Shown: positions 11,017 through 64,000 of the stretch, in pieces
Numbering within the stretch: the first letter of the stretch is position 1
How the letters are laid out: each line of letters opens with the position of its first letter
NCBI RefSeq assembly: GCF_037975245.1
Contig: NC_092582.1
Coordinates: 11,138,001-11,202,000, forward strand
Reading direction: 5' to 3'
Source of the DNA: Apostichopus japonicus
Lineage: Eukaryota; Echinodermata; Holothuroidea; Aspidochirotida; Stichopodidae
Length of the DNA stretch: 64,000 bases
Notes under the pieces: model-generated
Seen by the model: the letters and a program-made list of their open reading frames with translations, nothing else
Databases searched by the model: none
What the model was told of the DNA's origin: nothing
Position numbers and translations under genes: made by a program

Positions 11017-11805
11017 AATGGGCGTCAACAGGTGGGGGACGGGGGGGACATGTCCCCCCCCACTTTCAAAAGTGGAGGGGATATCATATCATTTGTCCCC
11101 CCCACTTTTCAGAGCAGTTATTAAAAAAATCACATGCATATGCGCGATTTTCTATCACAATTGCTGAGCTGATTCAAGTAGAATCTAACTTAAGAATCAT
11201 TATCAATAAATTGCACTGGAAATTAGAACAGTGCTTGGCCCTTTATCCCCCTTCCTCCGATATTCACCCTCCCCGCTTCGTCCGAGACCTCTGATAAAAG
11301 TTTGTGCGATGTTTGAACGATGTTTTAGAGTGTTTTGTGGAAGCACCCCTTCTCGCCAGAAATGGAATTCCCCTTGCCCTACACTGTGAATCAGAGAAAA
11401 CGACGCATTTCAACTTGAAAACAAGTCGAAGACCCCACCAGGAAGGTAATATCATATATTTTAGGCCCTACAGACAGTATTCTGCCTGTATGCAGGGTAT
11501 TATATGATACCAAACTACCGAAAATATTTCGTTTGAGATGGACGCTGTGTAATTCGTTTCCCTTGGTGTCAGAACGGCATCTTTCTACCAGTACTTTCTG
11601 TCGGAATTTAGTTTTGTGAGACAAAATTTCTCCTCACAGATCTGGTTCTGATGTAACTAAAAACGACCCAGGAAGGCCGTCTCCTGCGATCTAGGGGGTC
11701 TTATGTACCCAAAATTTTCTGGTACGCTACGCGCCAACCAATGGTGGCGCTCCGCTTAGATAGTATAGTGTCCCCCCCACTTTCTGAAACCTGCTGACGC
11801 CCATG
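11017..11805. mobile_element. hAT-like non-autonomous DNA transposon (789 bp)
   Basis: Exact 8-bp direct repeats, GTTAGATA, flank the element (11009-11016 and 11806-11813). The ends are AATGGGCGTCAACAGG and, inverted, CATGGGCGTCAGCAGG. Subterminal G- and C-runs occur at both ends, including a perfect 20-bp palindrome at 11041-11060 centred on ACATGT. The interior (about 11100-11740) has no transposase. It shares 'tggtggcgctccgcttag' with about 1845-1862. Confidence 0.88.
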
Positions 11806-11813
11806 GTTAGATA

Positions 11814-14800
11814 TATCCAACATGTATCCATTGTTCACCTTGTCCCACTCCCCCCTGCCTATGCAAAAAAATATGTCAAATATAAAGTACTGCCAGGTGG
11901 GCTCATCCCAGGTCACGAATCCGGCAATAAATCAGTTTCTGACACTTTGATCTCAAATTTTCCTCAAAACTTTAATGAATGATCTCATTCACAATACAAA
12001 ATATGAAGACTGTTTTTTAGTTTTCAACTATCCCCTGTGACCACAGAGCTACTACATAGAAAGCCCACATCAATGTGTAGGGTATTTAGCACAGCTGTCC
12101 TGTGGTGTTCTTTTTTAATATCATAAATTTATATCTATCAAAGATGTATTTATATTATAACATTTATAATATAAGTTTTGTACAGAGGATCCATAGTAAT
12201 TTAACTGTTAATAACTTCAGCGTCTTCAAAACTGCTATGTTCAGAAGTAGATTTGAACACTGCATTATTCCCCTGCAGTGCAGGATTATTCAGGAATCTA
12301 ACAGTTAGTCACCACAGACTACTGTTGAGAATATCAGCATTAGACACCTGTAATCTACTTTATTTCTACCCGCTCATCTCTACAGATATATGTCAGACTA
12401 GACTAGCCCTTAGGAGCATAAATTATGACAATTTTTTATTATTAAAAAACTACCACTGCACAGATTACACTGTGTAACTGCCTCTCTGTGTCTGACTTGG
12501 CTTTCTCATCAATTCCCGCTGTTCATAATAAGTGTGCATGTACTACCCACATTACTGTTTACTGGGCTCCAATACAAACATTCCATGCAGGTCAGCTGAC
12601 TGCTGCACTGTACATATACATACAGTATATGCAGTGTGAAGCTCTTTTAGTCTGCCTGTGTACGCCCAGGATCTCAAACCTGGTCTGGGCAAATAAGGAT
12701 TCATAATCAAAACTAGGAGTTATTCTCATTTTCAGGTAAGCACAGAACAGTTTTTGCCTAGAATTTTCAGGGAAAATTTAAGTTTAGTCTCTATATTGGC
12801 AAATTTAAGGAAGAAGCTTTTGTTCTTTTTTTCAGAATAGAATTTAAAACATTTGAGCAGAACGTGTCTCCAGTTTGGCAGTGCTTGACACACCCAAATT
12901 TATACTGCTCTTGACTCTTGTGTTATATGTATGCATTACACACTATACATGTAGCTGTATTGATTCATTTGTGTGGGTTGAAAATATATGGTACACCATT
13001 GACATTCTTTTCTGCCAAGTGTCCCAGGATTGTGTTTGCTTTGGTTGGTAATTCAATGAATGGACTGTACTTTGAGCTTTTCAAATAACTGTGTTCTGTG
13101 TGGTAAGTGAAGTCTTTTGACTCTGTAAATCCGTTAGATTAGTAAGCAGTGGACTGTATCTAAGCTAGTGTATCAACGTTAATCATAAGTGTTAGCCGTA
13201 TGAGGATTGTTGCATGAGTATACAGATGCTGCAGATTGCTTTGTAAATTTTCTTGGACATTAAAATAGCTCAGAAACTTCAAACATTTATATTTCATCTG
13301 ATGGTAGGTTATTCTTTGTAAATGGAATTATCAAATTTCTGTTGAGAGTTGGAAATCACATATATGCTTACATATAATTATAAACCATACAGCTCTATTC
13401 AAGGTTGTACCAGTTCTGTTAGTTTGTTGCTTTTGTGAATTTATTTTTCTTTTTAGTTAAAACTGTATTCCTAGTGTAAGTCTTAGTTTAGTCATATGAT
13501 TAGCATGTCTAATTTAGGAAATAGCATATAGTCTTTAGCAAGTACTATAGTTGTTAATAACAACAACAACACATGTACACCTACATGTATATGGTACTGG
13601 TCAGTACAGTAGAGTTAAGAAAATATATTAATAAATAAGAGAGGAGGCAATCATCTTGAGATCCTGTTTATTCCGCACGTAGCAGATAGTGGTGATATAG
13701 AGTGTCCATGATCCAATTTAGTAATTTGGTAGTTCCTGTGTACGCTTTATTGATGTGCTCAAAATGTAAGCTGCTCAATCAACAACCAAACGTACTGTGT
13801 GGTTTCAGTTGAAGGACTTTTAAGGTAATAGTTAAAACACAAAATTAATTTATATTATTAACAACAAAAAGAGCTCTACAAAAACAGAACTTTAAGAGAG
13901 AGAAATTACTTGGACTTTGTAAAATTTGAGAGGTACATGTAGAGTGCAATTGACCAAGTATTTAACTACAGTACCATTGGTGTGTAATTGTAGTTGATAT
14001 AATGTAATATTCCTGTGTTGTTTTACCATTACCAATACTGTTAACTAACAGTGCTGGAAATAATCCAAAGTGCTGTTTTAAAGGGGAAGGTAGAGATATT
14101 TTAGTCAAATGTACAGTATTTTGGAACAGACTGGTTTTTAAAGTATTGCTAAGGAATCAGTTGGAATGCAGGATAATTATTAATTAATGAACATGAAAAT
14201 GTTGACAGTGGGTATAAACACTATTTATGGTGAAGAGAGCAGTTAAAGAAATTCAGTGCCTGCACACCTTTGAAGTTATACCTGTCTATATATTTACTTT
14301 GGAAATAAACTGGTTTGTAACTTTTTGTACAGTAGGTAATAAAAAGAATCACTCAATTGAAAGATAATGAATGAATTTGTATCGATTTTGTTAAATTGAT
14401 AAAGTTATTTTCTTTTTTCTGTAATGACAGCTTTAAAATAGTTAGTTTGTACACACCTTTCAGAAGACTGTTCTGTAGTCATACATACTGTATACTTTAG
14501 ACCTTCCTACTGTAGTTCTTACAGTACTATTGTAATTACAGAATCAGTTAGAATTAGCATATATAGTTAAAAGTAACTTGTATTCGTTAGTGCTTAAGAC
14601 AGCTTTCTTGCAGAATTTCTGTAAATTTAGGAATTTGTGAAAACAATGATATCTTGATCTTCTTTAATATCCTTGATTATTGTAAGCAGCTATTTGCAGT
14701 TTGTCGAAAATGTTTTTTATTAATTAATTTAGTATATGTACCGTGTACTGTAAAATTGAAAATAAGATTGTAATCGATCCAACTGAGGAAGCTTTCGAAA

Positions 14801-15371
14801 TTGTGAAGGTTAATGAGCAAGTAATTAATTTGATTGAATGTTCCACATTTACTCCCTTAGCCACTTAACTAAGCAAATGCAGAGAACTAAGATAAAACCA
14901 CCAACTTTAAAAGTTGACATTTTTGTACTGAACCCTTAAGTGCTACAACATCTAATCTTGCCTGTGAAGTACATTGTTACAGTATTTAGTATGGAATATC
15001 ACTGAAAATTTATCAAAATCAAGGCTGAAACTGCAATTTAGGATGTTTTTCACAATAACGCTGAAAGTTCTACTGTACATGTCAATTGTCCATCTGTTGT
15101 GTTGTGTTGTGTTGTAATATCCTACGTATCCTGCCTACAGTAAGCTCTGTGTGGAAAGTCATTAAAGTTTCATGATTATCCGTTGTTATGCTTGATTTAC
15201 TGTACATAGCTGTATGAAGCATTTCTCTATGAATGAAGGATTCTGGTGGCTGCATTATTAAAATGATAGAACCTTGTGGGGAACCTTTGAATTTTCTTTA
15301 GCCATCAAATTAGATGTGATTCTTTTTTTGTGAATCATGTGTTTACATACATCCAACCATACAGTTCATCT
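11814..15371. other. upstream region of alpha-spectrin, no exon confidently placed
   Basis: AT-rich sequence without recognisable coding content. The coding exon at 15705 starts at a splice acceptor, so an untranslated first exon must exist upstream. 'TTTTCAG|GTAAGC' at about 12736 is a donor-like site but nothing else supports it. No promoter was identified. Confidence 0.4.
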
Positions 15372-15675
15372 CGGTGCTGTGGCTGAGTGGATAAAGGCGG
15401 TGGCATTTGAAGCAATGAGGCTTAGCAATTGGGAGGTTCGGGGTTCAATTCCCGGCCGGGTCATAGTGAGGTGGGTTTTTCATCCAATAGCAATCTACGG
15501 TTTTCCCATCTGAAATGACTTTCTAAATTGAAAAGATTCCAAATTTGAGATAAAATGTTGAATTGGAAGCTAACCGACATTTAAGTTGTAATCCATAAAC
15601 CCTTGTGGGTTTCTCCCACATTTGTAGTCGCTTAAGCGTCGTAAAAAATAAATGCTGATTATTATTATTATTATA
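15372..15675 (+). mobile_element. tRNA-derived SINE, full-length copy
   Basis: The head resembles a Leu/Ser-type tRNA, with an A-box-like TGGCTGAGTGG (15380-15390) and a B-box-like GGTTCAATTCC (15442-15452). An unrelated body follows, and a 3' tail of (ATT) repeats runs from about 15656 to 15675. The body recurs without the tRNA head at 17772-17900. It sits about 30 bp upstream of the first coding exon's acceptor, inside the 5' intron. Confidence 0.85.
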
Positions 15676-15731
15676 TATCTTTACTCTCCATTTTGGTTTT
15701 GCAGTTGAAGGAAAACTGAACCGAAAGAAAG

Positions 15732-63819
<48,088 letters not shown>

Positions 63820-64000
63820 GTAAGAAGACGACTGAGTGTCATTTCATTGATGTCAGTCAAAGTACTTTTGCTCCATTTTGTAACAAAATTAACAAACTGA
63901 TGTACGTTTTCTTTGTGTAATCTCATCAAGCCAGCAGTTAATTAAGACTCAAGTCTTTGCATAATCTTGTCATTGTTTCTCTTCATCTTTCTTAATTATT

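Noticed and set aside
12700-12736. Possible untranslated first exon of alpha-spectrin ending TTTTCAG|GTAAGC
   Set aside because: Only a donor-like match; no promoter, composition or conservation evidence can be seen.
15372-15465. Functional tRNA-Leu/Ser gene
   Set aside because: The A and B boxes are present, but it continues into a body and ATT tail shared with a second truncated copy, which is SINE structure; a proper acceptor stem was not found.

Overview
The window is eukaryotic (animal) genomic DNA. Protein-coding sequence is broken into many short exons separated by AT-rich introns with consistent GT-AG borders, and there are tRNA-derived SINE copies, short DNA transposons with target-site duplications, minisatellites and microsatellites. 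The main gene is nonerythroid alpha-spectrin of an invertebrate. Frequent 'aggcct' palindromic words and the type of repeats suggest a marine deuterostome such as an echinoderm, but this is an impression and not proven.

Left end (1-986, minus strand): the N-terminal 328 residues of a TREX-type 3'-5' DEDDh exonuclease. It is intronless as far as visible and is cut by the window edge just before its last expected catalytic Asp. It carries an unusual insertion of roughly 120 residues between Exo II and Exo III.

Region 987-15704: no confident gene. It holds four short hAT-like DNA transposons, each with an exact 8-bp target duplication (2063-2363, 4371-4709, 6469-7193, 11017-11805), a GC-rich block and a 17-bp-stem hairpin (2725-2911), poly-G tracts, small tandem duplications, and a tRNA-derived SINE (15372-15675) just before the first coding exon. 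The untranslated first exon and promoter of the spectrin gene must lie in or beyond this stretch and could not be identified.

Region 15705-64000 (plus strand): the alpha-spectrin gene. I place 42 constitutive coding exons whose lengths sum to 6,099 nt, exactly 2,033 codons, with every junction phase matching. They encode the N-terminal partial repeat, spectrin repeats 1-9, the SH3 domain, repeats 10-18 and the start of repeat 19. The last repeats and the EF-hand domain lie beyond the right edge. Three extra phase-0 microexons are proposed: one of 42 nt before the SH3 domain (35395-35436), and two of exactly 33 nt in the same 6.9-kb intron (54512-54544 and 55802-55834). The two 33-nt exons resemble each other and would insert 11 residues into helix B of repeat 16.

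Introns: two introns contain tandem arrays made by duplicating the 3' end of the preceding exon together with its 5' splice site (39670-40069 and 50180-50880). Another holds nine copies of a ~124-bp satellite (48953-50080). Many introns carry G-rich tracts on the sense strand within 20-230 nt of the donor. A PIF/Harbinger element with a broken transposase fragment (56668-57900) and a diverged hAT-like element (28407-28672) also sit inside introns.

Alpha-spectrin pairs with beta-spectrin to form the membrane skeleton. The TREX gene is an unrelated neighbour transcribed in the opposite direction.
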